From assembly GCA_963696325.1 (NCBI GenBank), contig CAVOJV010000006.1, positions 124,001 to 188,000 on the forward strand: a stretch of DNA of 64,000 bases. The letters run 5' to 3'. Each line of letters opens with the position of its first letter. Positions within the stretch are counted from its first letter, which is position 1. Source of the stretch: CAVOJV01 sp963696325 (lineage in GTDB: Bacteria; Pseudomonadota; Gammaproteobacteria; Competibacterales; Competibacteraceae). Of this stretch, positions 1 through 8,564 are shown piece after piece. A model generated the notes under the pieces. That model was not told where the DNA came from. It saw only the letters and a list, made by a program, of their open reading frames with translations, and did not search any database. The position numbers and the translations under genes were made by a program.

Positions 1-51
1 GAACGCCACCATCACCGCTAGTAATATGCATACGTCCGACATTTTGATCAT
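1..51 (-). CDS. 5' end of an unidentified gene, probably exported (cut by window edge)
   Basis: Seventeen codons are visible, reading MIKMSDVCILLAVMVAF, a charged start followed by a hydrophobic run like the start of a signal peptide or membrane segment. AAAGGATC lies about eight bases before the ATG and can serve as ribosome binding site. The rest of the gene is outside the window, so no function can be given. Confidence 0.4.
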   Translation of the reverse strand, partial: MIKMSDVCILLAVMVAF

Positions 52-230
52 GACAGTGATCCTTTCATGAGGGGTGAAGTGCTGGGTTTGCAGGACATCG
101 AAGACGGGATACACCCGCCGGTTTGAATGCGTTTGAATCGATCACACAAAGGCGCGTGCGGTTGCTACACGGGTCCCGGCATCTGAAGAGACACGCCACC
201 AGATCGTAGCGTTCGTTGCTGGTCGTTACG

Positions 231-437
231 CTACTCATTCCAGAATCCCCATGCCGCAACCATCAGACAACCCACCGCCGCCGCCGCATGAACTCGCACG
301 CTCGACTCGCCGGGTAACCCGAGCATCAAAGGCACGATGTCGAAAATACCCAGCAGCAGCCAAACGATGAACACGAGCCCCAGCAGGAACGCGCCCCGCC
401 CTATCGTCCGTCTCAATGTCCGGAATTGGGTTGTCAT
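231..437 (-). CDS. small two-helix membrane protein, function unknown
   Basis: A 68-residue protein with two hydrophobic stretches (about residues 16-37 and 50-63) joined by a short loop, with basic residues before the first helix, so both ends probably face the cytoplasm. I do not recognise a family. AGGAG lies about twelve bases before the ATG. It follows the photolyase gene on the same strand after some 75 bases and may be cotranscribed with it. Confidence 0.5.
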   Translation of the reverse strand: MTTQFRTLRRTIGRGAFLLGLVFIVWLLLGIFDIVPLMLGLPGESSVRVHAAAAVGCLMVAAWGFWNE

Positions 438-512
438 TGCAGACGCAGTGCTCCTGGATAGCGGGCGCCGTAATGAGCCGAGGAGCCTACGGCGTAAAGC
501 GCTCCAAGGGTT

Positions 513-2039
513 TTATCGAGCCAGTCCATCAAGAAATGCCTCCGCTCTTATCACGAGGTTTGCTTTCCGTTCGCGCGACCAGGCGGACAACGTCCGATAC
601 GGCATCGCCATACGGGGGTTGACGCGCAGCGCATTCTCGTTCCGGATCAGGAAGGCCCAGTACAGATAGTTCATCGGACACGCGTCCGGCCCGGTGTTCT
701 TTCTCACATCGTACGCGCAACCGCCGCAGAAGTCCGCCATGCGGTTGATGTATGCGCCCGAGGCCGCATAAGGCTTTGAAGCAAGCAGCCCACCGTCAGC
801 GAACATCGTCATGCCATGCGTGTTCGGCAGTTCAACCCACTCGAATGCATCGACGTAGACCGCCAGATACCACGCATTAATTTCGGCGGGCCGCACGCCG
901 GCAAGGAGCGCGAAGTTGCCCGTCACCATCAGCCGCTGGATGTGGTGCGAGTAGGCGTAGCGGCGCGTGTCGTCCACTGCCTGCGCGAGGCAGTTCAGCT
1001 TCGTCTCGCCGTTCCAATAGAGCTTCGGTAGCGCGCGAGCAGCATTGAGCGCGTTCGATTCCGCATACTCCGGCATATGCAGCCAGTAGATGCCGCGTAC
1101 GTACTCGCGCCAGCCAAGGATCTGGCGGATGAAACCTTCGACCGCGTTGAGCGGCGCGCGACCTTCGCGGTACTCGGCCTCCGCGCCCGCGCAGACTTCC
1201 TGCGCGGCCAGTAGCCCTACGTTGAGGTACGGCGAGAGCAGAGAGTGGTAGACGAATGGCTCCCCGGTTTTCATCGCGTCCTGATAATCACCGAAGTGCG
1301 GCAGCGCATGCCCTAGGAAGTCCTGCAGGGCTGCGAGCGCATCAAGCCGCGTCACCGCCCAGCCGAACGGCTCGAGATCGCCGAAGTGAGCGGCGAAGCG
1401 CTCGCGCACGAGGTCGAGAACCTCACGCGTGATCGCATCCGGCGCAAAGCGTTTCCGGATCGGGAGTGACGCCCCATGCGGCAGGGTCTTGCGATTCTCG
1501 GCATCGAAATTGAAGCGCCCACCCACCGGAGCATCACCATCCATCAGCAGACCGCTGGCGCGTCGCATCTCCCGGTAGAAGTATTCCAACCGATACGACG
1601 TGCGGCGTTCAGCCCAATGTGCGAAGCGCTCCTTCGTCGCGAAGAAGCGATCATCGGTGCGGATCTCCACCGGCACGCCGAGCTTAGCTTCCCAGCCGCG
1701 TATCGCCGCAAGCACGCGGTACTCGCCCGGTTCGGTGACGATGACCTTGCTCGCGCGGTGGCGTTTGGTGGCGCGCGCCAGCTCGCCAGTGAAGGAACCC
1801 GTGTTGGCAGGATCATCGAGCTCGACGTAATCGACGTTAGCACCGTTGCCGCGCAGCGCCTCGGCAAAGTGCCGCATCGCAGACAGGATGAACGCGATCT
1901 TCTGCTGGTGATGGGGCACATAGGTGGTTTCCTCTGCCACCTCCACCATCAGCACTACGTCGCGCTGGGAATCGAGATCGGTGAGCGTCGCAAGCGAGTG
2001 CGTGAGCTGGTCGCCGAGTACGACACGCAGGAGTGTCAT
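513..2039 (-). CDS. FeS-containing cryptochrome/photolyase family protein (PhrB, (6-4) photolyase type)
   Basis: The 508-residue protein opens MTLLRVVLGDQLTHSLATL, the usual start of the deoxyribodipyrimidine photolyase-related family (PF04244), which binds FAD and repairs UV lesions, mainly (6-4) photoproducts, in light. Cysteines of the C-terminal iron-sulfur site are visible in FCGGCAYD and ACPMNYLYW. A longer frame exists upstream, but the ATG at 2039 fits the family start and overlaps the stop of the DUF2256 gene as ATGA, implying translational coupling. Length is normal for the family. The substrate class is inferred from homology only. Confidence 0.9.
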   Translation of the reverse strand: MTLLRVVLGDQLTHSLATLTDLDSQRDVVLMVEVAEETTYVPHHQQKIAFILSAMRHFAEALRGNGANVDYVELDDPANTGSFTGELARATKRHRASKVIVTEPGEYRVLAAIRGWEAKLGVPVEIRTDDRFFATKERFAHWAERRTSYRLEYFYREMRRASGLLMDGDAPVGGRFNFDAENRKTLPHGASLPIRKRFAPDAITREVLDLVRERFAAHFGDLEPFGWAVTRLDALAALQDFLGHALPHFGDYQDAMKTGEPFVYHSLLSPYLNVGLLAAQEVCAGAEAEYREGRAPLNAVEGFIRQILGWREYVRGIYWLHMPEYAESNALNAARALPKLYWNGETKLNCLAQAVDDTRRYAYSHHIQRLMVTGNFALLAGVRPAEINAWYLAVYVDAFEWVELPNTHGMTMFADGGLLASKPYAASGAYINRMADFCGGCAYDVRKNTGPDACPMNYLYWAFLIRNENALRVNPRMAMPYRTLSAWSRERKANLVIRAEAFLDGLAR

Positions 2040-2215
2040 GGGTCGATCCGCCTCAACCAGTCGCCTTTGCACCGCTCCGAGAAGGTCTTCACCTCGTCCC
2101 AGACCCGGCTCCATTTTTTGCGCCAGGCAAACGGCCGGCCGCAGACCGCACACGCTTTGAGCGGAAGGTCGGGCTTGCGATGACGCTTTGGCAAAGGGGC
2201 GACTGTGGTCACCAT
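2036..2215 (-). CDS. DUF2256 domain protein
   Basis: A 59-residue protein with the DUF2256 signature: CAVCGRPFAWRKKW, then WDEV and SERC, giving a CxxC plus downstream Cys that probably bind zinc. The ATG at 2215 is preferred over one at 2299 because GGGGAG precedes it by about nine bases and the family is short. The family is often found beside photolyases of this type, as here, where the two genes overlap by four bases. Its biochemical role is not known. Confidence 0.88.
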   Translation of the reverse strand: MVTTVAPLPKRHRKPDLPLKACAVCGRPFAWRKKWSRVWDEVKTFSERCKGDWLRRIDP

Positions 2216-2389
2216 GGCACGCGCTCCCCGCGCTGATCGAAGGATAGGAAATTCAACGGTATCGTTGGGAGTATAGGTGGGCCCGTCAGGCATGGTCAAT
2301 CGGGGATTTGCTGCCAGGAGCCGCTGAAAGACGGCCTAAAGCGCGCTTCGGTCACTGTCTGCAGCTTGTCTTGCTTGGGCATCTACCGG

Positions 2390-2650
2390 GCGATGCGCTG
2401 ATCGAATTCGTAGTCCGGCGCCGGTTGGGCCTGTGGTTCGGGCTCGTCCGGCGTGGCGTCTAGCATCTCCCATAGCGGCGGAATCAGGGCCGCCAGCCGC
2501 TCGATCAGTTCGAGCGGCGTCAGCATAAAGCTGACGCACCCGCCTGGTCTACCGGCTTGACACTCTCGTAGACCAGGCGTTCGGCGTCGATTTCGCGTAA
2601 TCGCTCCAGCACAAAAGCCGGTCGGGCGCGTAGGAGACACGCGCGGACCT
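2390..2650 (-). pseudogene. remnant of IS91-like transposase, C-terminal end
   Basis: Two frames together give the tail of an IS91-type transposase: ARPAFVLERLREIDAERL in one frame (near 2570-2640) and LTPLELIERLAALIPP followed by DYEFDQRIA in another (2390-2520). A frameshift near 2525 separates them, the conserved Arg-rich block after LIPP is missing, and the catalytic part is absent. It is a dead fragment. Family assignment rests on recalled motifs, so it is likely rather than certain. Confidence 0.55.
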
Positions 2651-2689
2651 TGGCCTGTAGTTCGCCCAGCAATCCCGGGCCAAGACCAG

Positions 2690-2857
2690 CTAACGAGGAA
2701 CGGTCGCGGCCGGCGGCGGCGGGGTGGAGCCCGGCTCCAGGGCGTCGTCGAGGGTCAGGACGTAGATCAGGGCGGCCAGCAGCATCAGCACGACGCCGAT
2801 CCACGTTCGCCAGTCCCGATGCAGGGTGGGCTTTGCGGGCTTTGGTGTGGACATAGG
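2690..2857 (-). CDS. small single-helix membrane protein
   Basis: Fifty-five residues starting MSTPKPAKPTLHRDW, then one hydrophobic segment (about residues 17-35) and a Pro-rich tail. The frame continues upstream into a recombinase remnant, so the ATG at 2857 is inferred, with a weak GGAG about twelve bases before it. No family is recognised; chance translation of debris remains possible. Confidence 0.35.
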   Translation of the reverse strand, partial: PMSTPKPAKPTLHRDWRTWIGVVLMLLAALIYVLTLDDALEPGSTPPPPAATVPR

Positions 2858-2979
2858 GGAGCATTCTCCAGGGAGTGGATCGGAAACGGTCACCGACCGG
2901 ACGAAGACAGCACCAAGAGAGGGTATCCGGCCTGCGCCCAGGGTCAAGCGACGCCGTCTGGGGATAAACCGGCTCCAGT

Positions 2980-3195
2980 GCACGATCGCCTTCTGCTGGT
3001 GCGGCTTGAGTCCTGGGCGGCGGCCCCCGACACGGCCTTGCTTGCGTGCCGCATCCAGGCTATTGCGCATGCGTTCGCGCAGCATCGCCCGCTCGAACTC
3101 CGCAAAGGTTCCTACGATTTTCATCATCATGCGGCCACCGGGCGAGGTGGTGTCAATCGCTTCGGTCAGGCTGCGGACACCAGCCCCGGCCTGAG
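2980..3195 (-). pseudogene. serine recombinase (Tn3-type resolvase) fragment
   Basis: In the minus strand the frame reads AGAGVRSLTEAIDTTSPGGR, then MVGAFAEFERAMLRERT-like sequence (here IVGTFAEFERAMLRERM) and the start of the DNA-binding hinge (GGRRPG). This is the middle of a resolvase/invertase of the serine family. The N-terminal half with the catalytic serine and the helix-turn-helix end are missing. It lies beside the IS91-like remnant and marks an old insertion site. Confidence 0.7.
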
Positions 3196-3311
3196 CAACA
3201 GCTACAAAAGTTGCTGGACGAAGGCAACCAAGAACCTACCCCCGCTCCGGCGCAATAGCCAGCACAGCGTTCCTGCCGACCCCGGCAGGAACCGGCCATC
3301 CCTTCAGGCTC

Positions 3312-3773
3312 TCAGATCCTAACCACGCGGGCGTTCATCCCGCTGCCAGTGATCTTCACCTGATCGCCCACCCGAATATCGGGGTTCGCGGGCTGGGTGA
3401 TGGCAACCAAAACACCGTTACTGACCTGAACCGTGATGTGCTGCCCCGGCTGCCGGTCAACATATTTGTTCTGGACGTAGTTTCCAGCAACGCCGCCACC
3501 GATAGCACCTAAGACCATCGCGACATCCCGACCGGTACCCGCGCCGATTACGCTGCCTAGCGCTACACCTGCCGCGGCACCCACCACGGCCCCCACGCCG
3601 AGTTGATGATCGCCCGTCAGCTCGACCGGCTGAATGCGAATAACCCTACCGAATCGTATTTCCTCCGCCCCCAACTGGGAGGTAGTAGGCTCACCGCCTG
3701 GAGGTTGAGCGCAGCCAAATAAAGATATCGCCAGCGTCAAAGTGGCGACCAGGGCCAAGCTTTTTCTTATCAT
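3312..3773 (-). CDS. outer membrane lipoprotein with glycine-zipper domain, SlyB/PcpR type
   Basis: A 153-residue lipoprotein: signal peptide ending in the lipobox LFGC (Cys about residue 21), a glycine-zipper block of repeated GxxxG (about residues 60-100, with GAVVGAAAGVALGSVIGAG) and a C-terminal beta-rich part. This is the layout of SlyB-family proteins, which sit in the outer membrane and respond to envelope stress. Monocistronic on the minus strand, facing away from the patatin gene. The family is clear; the symbol is withheld because several paralogues share the layout. Confidence 0.85.
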   Translation of the reverse strand: MIRKSLALVATLTLAISLFGCAQPPGGEPTTSQLGAEEIRFGRVIRIQPVELTGDHQLGVGAVVGAAAGVALGSVIGAGTGRDVAMVLGAIGGGVAGNYVQNKYVDRQPGQHITVQVSNGVLVAITQPANPDIRVGDQVKITGSGMNARVVRI

Positions 3774-4159
3774 GTCATTGCCTTCTTAAAAGTGTTCGTT
3801 ATTTGCTTTTCAAGTATACGCGATGCGCAACGTTAACGATTGGGTCTTGAACAGGCGGGGCTACCACCTGAGGTTTTCGAAGACCTTGGATAGCATACCT
3901 GGAGGACGACAGCCATGCCACTGGAAGAGTTTATCAGCAGGTGTCCGGTCGGATGGAGAGACCGTCTTGAGGCCAGGGCAAGCGCATGAAGCTGACGCCG
4001 ACCCGAGCAGTTGAGTCCGGTAGTTGTCTGACGTGGCGACGATAAAGCGTCGGGCCTTCTTGCCGCAGGCAACGGCCAGCGGTTTCTGTAAGTCCGCCTT
4101 ATGAACCCTGTAAACTAGCCACTGTTGGAATCTTCAATTATTCGGAGGAGGATCTGCGA
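3774..4159. other. intergenic region without a recognisable gene
   Basis: This stretch separates two divergent genes and should hold the promoters of both. Short open frames exist but none resembles a protein I know. A GGAGGAGG ribosome binding site for the patatin gene lies at its right end. Confidence 0.5.
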
Positions 4160-6439
4160 ATGGCCAGTAGGCAATACTCTTTTCTTGATCACGCTCCCCG
4201 CCGGTTGTGGCGCTACTGGCTCATCAGCCTGGTTGGGCTCTGCCTGGTTCATGCCACCCTCAACCCTACCGTTCAAGCCAGTGAATCGCTGCCAAGCCAC
4301 AGTAATCCTACCCAACGCCCGCGCGTCGGACTGGTATTGAGCGGCGGGGGCGCGCGGGGCGCGGCCCACATTGGCGTCATCAAGGCACTCGAAGAGCTGC
4401 ATGTCCCCATCGACTGCATCGCCGGCACCAGCATGGGCGCCATCATAGGCGGGCTTTACGCCGCGGGCCTGAACGTCGAGGAACTGGAAAAGGCGCTCAC
4501 CAGCATCGATTGGGGCGCGGCCTTCAGGGATTCACCGCCCCGTGAACAGCGTTCTTTCCGCCGCAAGCGGGATGATGACACGTTCCTGATTCAGGCGAAA
4601 CCCGGCCTTAAGGACGGCAAGATTGCGCTCCCCAAGGGCGCTATCCAGGGGCAGGGCCTGAGCCTGATCCTCAGACGACTAGCGCTTCCCGCGGCAAACA
4701 TCCACGACTTCGACCAGCTCAAGGTCCCCTACCGGGCGGTAGCAACCAACATCGGCACCGGTAACCCGGTGGTGCTGGGCTCGGGCGATCTGGCCAGCGC
4801 GATGCGTGCCAGCATGTCCATTCCCACTGCCCTGGCCCCGGTGGAGATTGACGGCAAGCTGCTCGTGGACGGCGGGGTTTCCGACAACCTGCCCATCGAC
4901 GTGGGCAGACAAGTGTGTGGCGATGTGATCATTGCCGTGAGTATCGGCACCCCCCTGGAGCCCGTGGACCAGTTGTCCTCGGTGCTGGGCATTACCGGCC
5001 AGCTCACCACCATCATGACCCAGCAGAACACCCAGCAGCAGATCAAGACCTTGAAGCCTGGCGATGTCCTGATCGAGCCGAACCTGGGAGATATCACCAC
5101 CATGGATTTTGCCAAGGCTTCGGAAGCCATTCCAATCGGCGCCAAGGCTACTCTTGCCAAGCAGGCTGAGCTACAACGACTGGCGCTGGCCCCCGCCCTC
5201 TATCAAACCCTGCTCGCGGCAAGACCAGCGCCGAGCGCCAGTACCGAGCCTGTCATTGACTTCGTGCGGATCGACAATGACTCCCGCCTGTCAAGCCAGG
5301 TGCTTAGATCACGGGTGCGCATCAAAGCGGGGGACCGCCTCGATGTCGCCGCGCTGGAGGAGGACCTGGGAGTGATCTATGGACTGGATAACTTTGAACA
5401 GGTCAACTATTCCCTGGTGCAGGAAAACGGCAAGACCGGCCTGGTGGTCAAGGCGGTTGCCAAGTCGTGGGGACCCAACTACCTGCAGTTCGGCCTTAAC
5501 CTGCAGGGTAACCTTAACGGCAGTAGCTCCTACAACATCGGCGCCGGTTATATCATGACCGAACTCAACTCCCTCGGCGGCGAATGGCGTAACCTGGTTG
5601 AAGTGGGAAATGACCTGCGGCTGTACTCCGATTTCTACCAGCCACTGGGAGCCGACTCCCGTTACTTTATCGAACCGCAAATATCGTATCAGGCCTATAA
5701 CGCCGGCTTTGTCACGTCCAATCAGGACCAGGCCGGATTTCGCATTAAAGAGACTGCGATTTCCTTGGCGGGGGGACTGAATCTGGGCCAGTGGGGTGAG
5801 TTCCGGCTGGGTATCCAGCGGGCCAGCGGCAGTACCGAGGTACAGAACGACAATCCGCTTTTGCCTACGCAAAACTTCAATGATGGCGGCTATTTTGCCC
5901 GCCTTTCCGAGGACACACTGGACAACGTCAATTTTCCCCGGCAAGGTTCCTTGGTCCGACTGAATTATTATCAATCGCTTAAGGCGCTCGGCGCCGACAG
6001 CGACTACTCGACTCTGCGGTTCTCTGGAGCTTGGCCGAACAGTTGGGGCAAGCATACCCTGATACCGGTGCTCACCCTGGCCGGCAAACTGTCGGGAGAT
6101 CTGGAGATCCAGAATCAATTTTATTTGGGAGGTTTCCTTAATCTGTCGGGTTATCAGACCAACGCGCTCGCCGGTCAGTATCTGGGGCTTGGAAGATTGA
6201 TCTACCTGTACCGTCTAGACGATGCGTCGGCGGCGTTCACGCTGCCGATCTACGCCGGGGGCTCATTGGAGGCAGGCAACGTTTGGCAGAACCGCGGCGC
6301 TATCTCGTTCAATTCCCTCGATCTGGCGGGCAGCCTCTTTTTGGGTCTGGACACGCCGGTGGGTCCGCTCTACCTGGCCGGCGGCCTTGCTGAAGGCGGC
6401 GTCAAGTCCATGTATATGTTCCTGGGCAGGACATTCTAA
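4160..6439 (+). CDS. patatin-like phospholipase with POTRA and outer membrane beta-barrel (type Vd autotransporter, PlpD-like)
   Basis: The 759-residue protein has a signal peptide (residues 1-40), a patatin lipase domain (about 54-340) and a C-terminal part resembling one POTRA plus a 16-strand Omp85-type barrel (about 370-759, ending in GRTF). The oxyanion block GGGARG (62-67), nucleophile elbow GTSMG (Ser 91) and DGG (Asp near 237) form the expected Ser-Asp dyad. Such proteins display or secrete a phospholipase through their own barrel. GGAGGAGG precedes the ATG. The length and domain order match type Vd autotransporters; secretion of the lipase is inferred. Confidence 0.92.
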   Translation: MASRQYSFLDHAPRRLWRYWLISLVGLCLVHATLNPTVQASESLPSHSNPTQRPRVGLVLSGGGARGAAHIGVIKALEELHVPIDCIAGTSMGAIIGGLYAAGLNVEELEKALTSIDWGAAFRDSPPREQRSFRRKRDDDTFLIQAKPGLKDGKIALPKGAIQGQGLSLILRRLALPAANIHDFDQLKVPYRAVATNIGTGNPVVLGSGDLASAMRASMSIPTALAPVEIDGKLLVDGGVSDNLPIDVGRQVCGDVIIAVSIGTPLEPVDQLSSVLGITGQLTTIMTQQNTQQQIKTLKPGDVLIEPNLGDITTMDFAKASEAIPIGAKATLAKQAELQRLALAPALYQTLLAARPAPSASTEPVIDFVRIDNDSRLSSQVLRSRVRIKAGDRLDVAALEEDLGVIYGLDNFEQVNYSLVQENGKTGLVVKAVAKSWGPNYLQFGLNLQGNLNGSSSYNIGAGYIMTELNSLGGEWRNLVEVGNDLRLYSDFYQPLGADSRYFIEPQISYQAYNAGFVTSNQDQAGFRIKETAISLAGGLNLGQWGEFRLGIQRASGSTEVQNDNPLLPTQNFNDGGYFARLSEDTLDNVNFPRQGSLVRLNYYQSLKALGADSDYSTLRFSGAWPNSWGKHTLIPVLTLAGKLSGDLEIQNQFYLGGFLNLSGYQTNALAGQYLGLGRLIYLYRLDDASAAFTLPIYAGGSLEAGNVWQNRGAISFNSLDLAGSLFLGLDTPVGPLYLAGGLAEGGVKSMYMFLGRTF

Positions 6440-6528
6440 CGAAAATTAATACTATAATGCGGATTGTTCCTAACCGCGTTAGGGATGATGGTGTCCAATA
6501 GCTTTCCTAAACCCGAGGAGAAAACGCG

Positions 6529-6924
6529 ATGCATCGCAAATTATTGGTAATCACCTTGGCCATGGGGATATCGCCGCTTGCCTCCGCGGCGGTTACCCAG
6601 GACAACTTCCTGGTCCGTACTACGCAGGACGTCGTCGATCTGTGTACGGCCAGTGAGAAGGATTCCTTATATACGGCGGCGGTTAATTTTTGCCAGGGCT
6701 ATCTGGTCGGCGCCTATGATTACTACCGCGCATCGGTAGCCGGGCCTAAGAAAAAACCCTTCGTATGCCCTCCGGAGCCTGCCCCCTCGCGCAACGAGGC
6801 GATACAGGAATTCGTGAAGTGGACACAGGCCAACCCGCAGTACATGAAAGACCCGGCCGTCGAGACCGAATTCAGGTTCCTGGTCGAAAAATGGCCCTGC
6901 CCGAAAAATCCGAAGAAAAAATAG
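6529..6924 (+). CDS. Rap1a/Tai-type small periplasmic protein
   Basis: A 131-residue exported protein: signal peptide ending near ASAAV, then four conserved-looking cysteines (in VDLCTA, NFCQGY, FVCPPE and WPCPKN) spaced as in the Rap1a/Tai immunity family (PF18602). In Serratia such proteins neutralise T6SS amidase effectors, but many family members are orphan proteins of unknown role, and no effector lies beside this one. GAGGAGA precedes the ATG. It follows the patatin gene by 90 bases in the same direction. Confidence 0.72.
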   Translation: MHRKLLVITLAMGISPLASAAVTQDNFLVRTTQDVVDLCTASEKDSLYTAAVNFCQGYLVGAYDYYRASVAGPKKKPFVCPPEPAPSRNEAIQEFVKWTQANPQYMKDPAVETEFRFLVEKWPCPKNPKKK

Positions 6925-6984
6925 CAGGGCTTCATGCTGGCTTTACAGCAAACCGCGACAAGTTAATTCAGTGAGGTATTAGAC

Positions 6985-7260
6985 ATGAGACGGCTTATTC
7001 TACCCTTGAGCCTGGCTACCATCGTCTCGATAGGTGGTTGTGCAGGCATGACCGATACCCAGCAGCGCACGCTGAGCGGCACGGCCATTGGCACGGCAGG
7101 TGGCGCCGCCATTGGCGCGATTTCCGGCAATGCCGGTATGGGCGCACTGATCGGCGCTGGTGTAGGCGCTGCGGGGGGTTATATCTACGATCAGAATCAG
7201 AAGTCCAAGGAACAGGCTTACCAATCCGGCTATCAGGCAGGGAAAAAGAAGCCCCAGTAG
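6985..7260 (+). CDS. glycine-zipper lipoprotein
   Basis: A 91-residue lipoprotein with signal peptide ending in the lipobox IGGCAG (Cys about residue 19) and a glycine-zipper segment (about residues 33-65, GTAIGTAGGAAIGAISG), followed by a short polar tail rich in Gln and Lys. Comparable small proteins (YMGG-like) associate with the outer membrane; no defined role is known. It ends 49 bases before the ppk2 gene. Confidence 0.75.
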   Translation: MRRLILPLSLATIVSIGGCAGMTDTQQRTLSGTAIGTAGGAAIGAISGNAGMGALIGAGVGAAGGYIYDQNQKSKEQAYQSGYQAGKKKPQ

Positions 7261-7309
7261 CAGTATCCCGATACCCTGCAAACCTGGCAACCCTATAGGC
7301 TGATCGACC

Positions 7310-8194
7310 GTGAACTCAGGCAGCTTCGCCAAACCCTTTCACATCACGGATGGCAAGCCATTCCGCCTTAAGGACATCGACCCCGGAGATACCGGCTCGC
7401 TCAAGTCCAACGAGAACGCCCGCGAGTGGCTGGAACGCGGTGTCGCGCGGCTAAGCGACCTGCAGGAGAAGCTCTACGCCCAAGACAAGTGGGCGTTGCT
7501 GCTGATCTTTCAGGCGATGGACGCCGCCGGCAAGGACGGCACCATCAAGCACGTCATGTCAGGGGTCAACCCGCAGGGTTGCCAGGTATTCTCCTTCAAG
7601 ACGCCCTCCAGCGAGGAACTCGATCACGACTTTCTCTGGCGCACCATGCGCTGTCTGCCGGAGCGCGGACGGATCGGCATCTTCAACCGTTCCTACTATG
7701 AAGAGACGTTGGTGGTGAGGGTGCATCCCGAACTCCTCGAACACCAGAAGCTACCGCCCTCGCTCATTACCAAGGATATCTGGCAAGAGCGCTTCGAGGA
7801 CATCAATGCGTTCGAGCGCTACCTTAGCCGCAACGGCATTGTCATCCGCAAGTTCTTCCTGCACGTGTCGAGGGAAGAGCAGCGCCAGCGCTTCCTCAGC
7901 CGGCTCGATGAGCCGGAGAAGAACTGGAAATTTTCCTCGGCCGACGCGCGCGAACGCGAGCACTGGGACGCTTACATGGCAGCCTATGAAGACCTACTCC
8001 GCCACACCAGCACCAGGCATTCACCCTGGTATGTGGTGCCCGCCGACAACAAATGGTTCACCCGCCTGGTGGTCGCGGCGGCAGTGGTAGACACGCTGGA
8101 ATCGCTCGACCTTCACTTTCCCAAGGTGGATTCAGAAAAGCGCAAAGACCTCGCCGCGGCGCGCGAGGCGTTGCTGGCGCAGGAGAAATCCTAA
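7310..8194 (+). CDS. polyphosphate kinase 2 family protein
   Basis: A 294-residue class I PPK2 that transfers phosphate between polyphosphate and nucleotides in the cytoplasm. The P-loop-like AMDAAGKDG is at residues 69-77, the family block FNRSYYEE near 128 and the lid region with basic residues follows. Length is typical. The start is a GTG at 7310; no better start fits the family N-terminus. The direction of the reaction (ADP or AMP phosphorylation) cannot be read from the sequence. It is followed by an acetate kinase remnant, suggesting an old acetate/polyphosphate energy pair. Confidence 0.92.
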   Translation: MNSGSFAKPFHITDGKPFRLKDIDPGDTGSLKSNENAREWLERGVARLSDLQEKLYAQDKWALLLIFQAMDAAGKDGTIKHVMSGVNPQGCQVFSFKTPSSEELDHDFLWRTMRCLPERGRIGIFNRSYYEETLVVRVHPELLEHQKLPPSLITKDIWQERFEDINAFERYLSRNGIVIRKFFLHVSREEQRQRFLSRLDEPEKNWKFSSADAREREHWDAYMAAYEDLLRHTSTRHSPWYVVPADNKWFTRLVVAAAVVDTLESLDLHFPKVDSEKRKDLAAAREALLAQEKS

Positions 8195-8337
8195 CGGACG
8201 GCGTCTCGCGTCTTCGCAAGCCATCATGAAGGCAGTGGATGCTTGAGCAGTCGTAGCGACCATCGTGGTAGCCTTTAACGTTGTTATTCACGCCGCACGA
8301 GCCGGCTCACCCGCGCGCCGGCGAGGATAGCCCAATG

Positions 8338-8517
8338 AGCCGCGAGCGCATCTGCTGCGACGCCGCCTGGTTGGGGGCGGAACTCGATCCGGCGGCCAAT
8401 GCGCGCAGGGGCCCCTGCATTAGCACACCCGGCAGTGGCGTCGCCGCATGGGTGATTCCGACCAACGAAGAATTGATGATCGCGCGCCATGCCCGATGGG
8501 TGCTGTTGCGGAGCTAG
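8338..8517 (+). pseudogene. acetate kinase C-terminal remnant
   Basis: About 60 codons read WLGAELDPAANARRGPCIST and then WVIPTNEELMIARHAR, the well-conserved C-terminal end of acetate/propionate kinases. The ATPase core is missing and the preceding sequence has no homology that I can see, so this is a truncated relic left after deletion. The end of the gene is close to the normal terminus. Confidence 0.72.
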
Positions 8518-8564
8518 CAGCAAAGTACCGGCGCTACGCCAGCGTCCTCGGTAAAGCAGAATGA

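Noticed and set aside
3774..4159. Possible transposase remnant in the gap before the patatin gene
   Set aside because: A short frame beginning MPLEEFISR vaguely recalls transposase starts, but nothing beyond it supports the idea.
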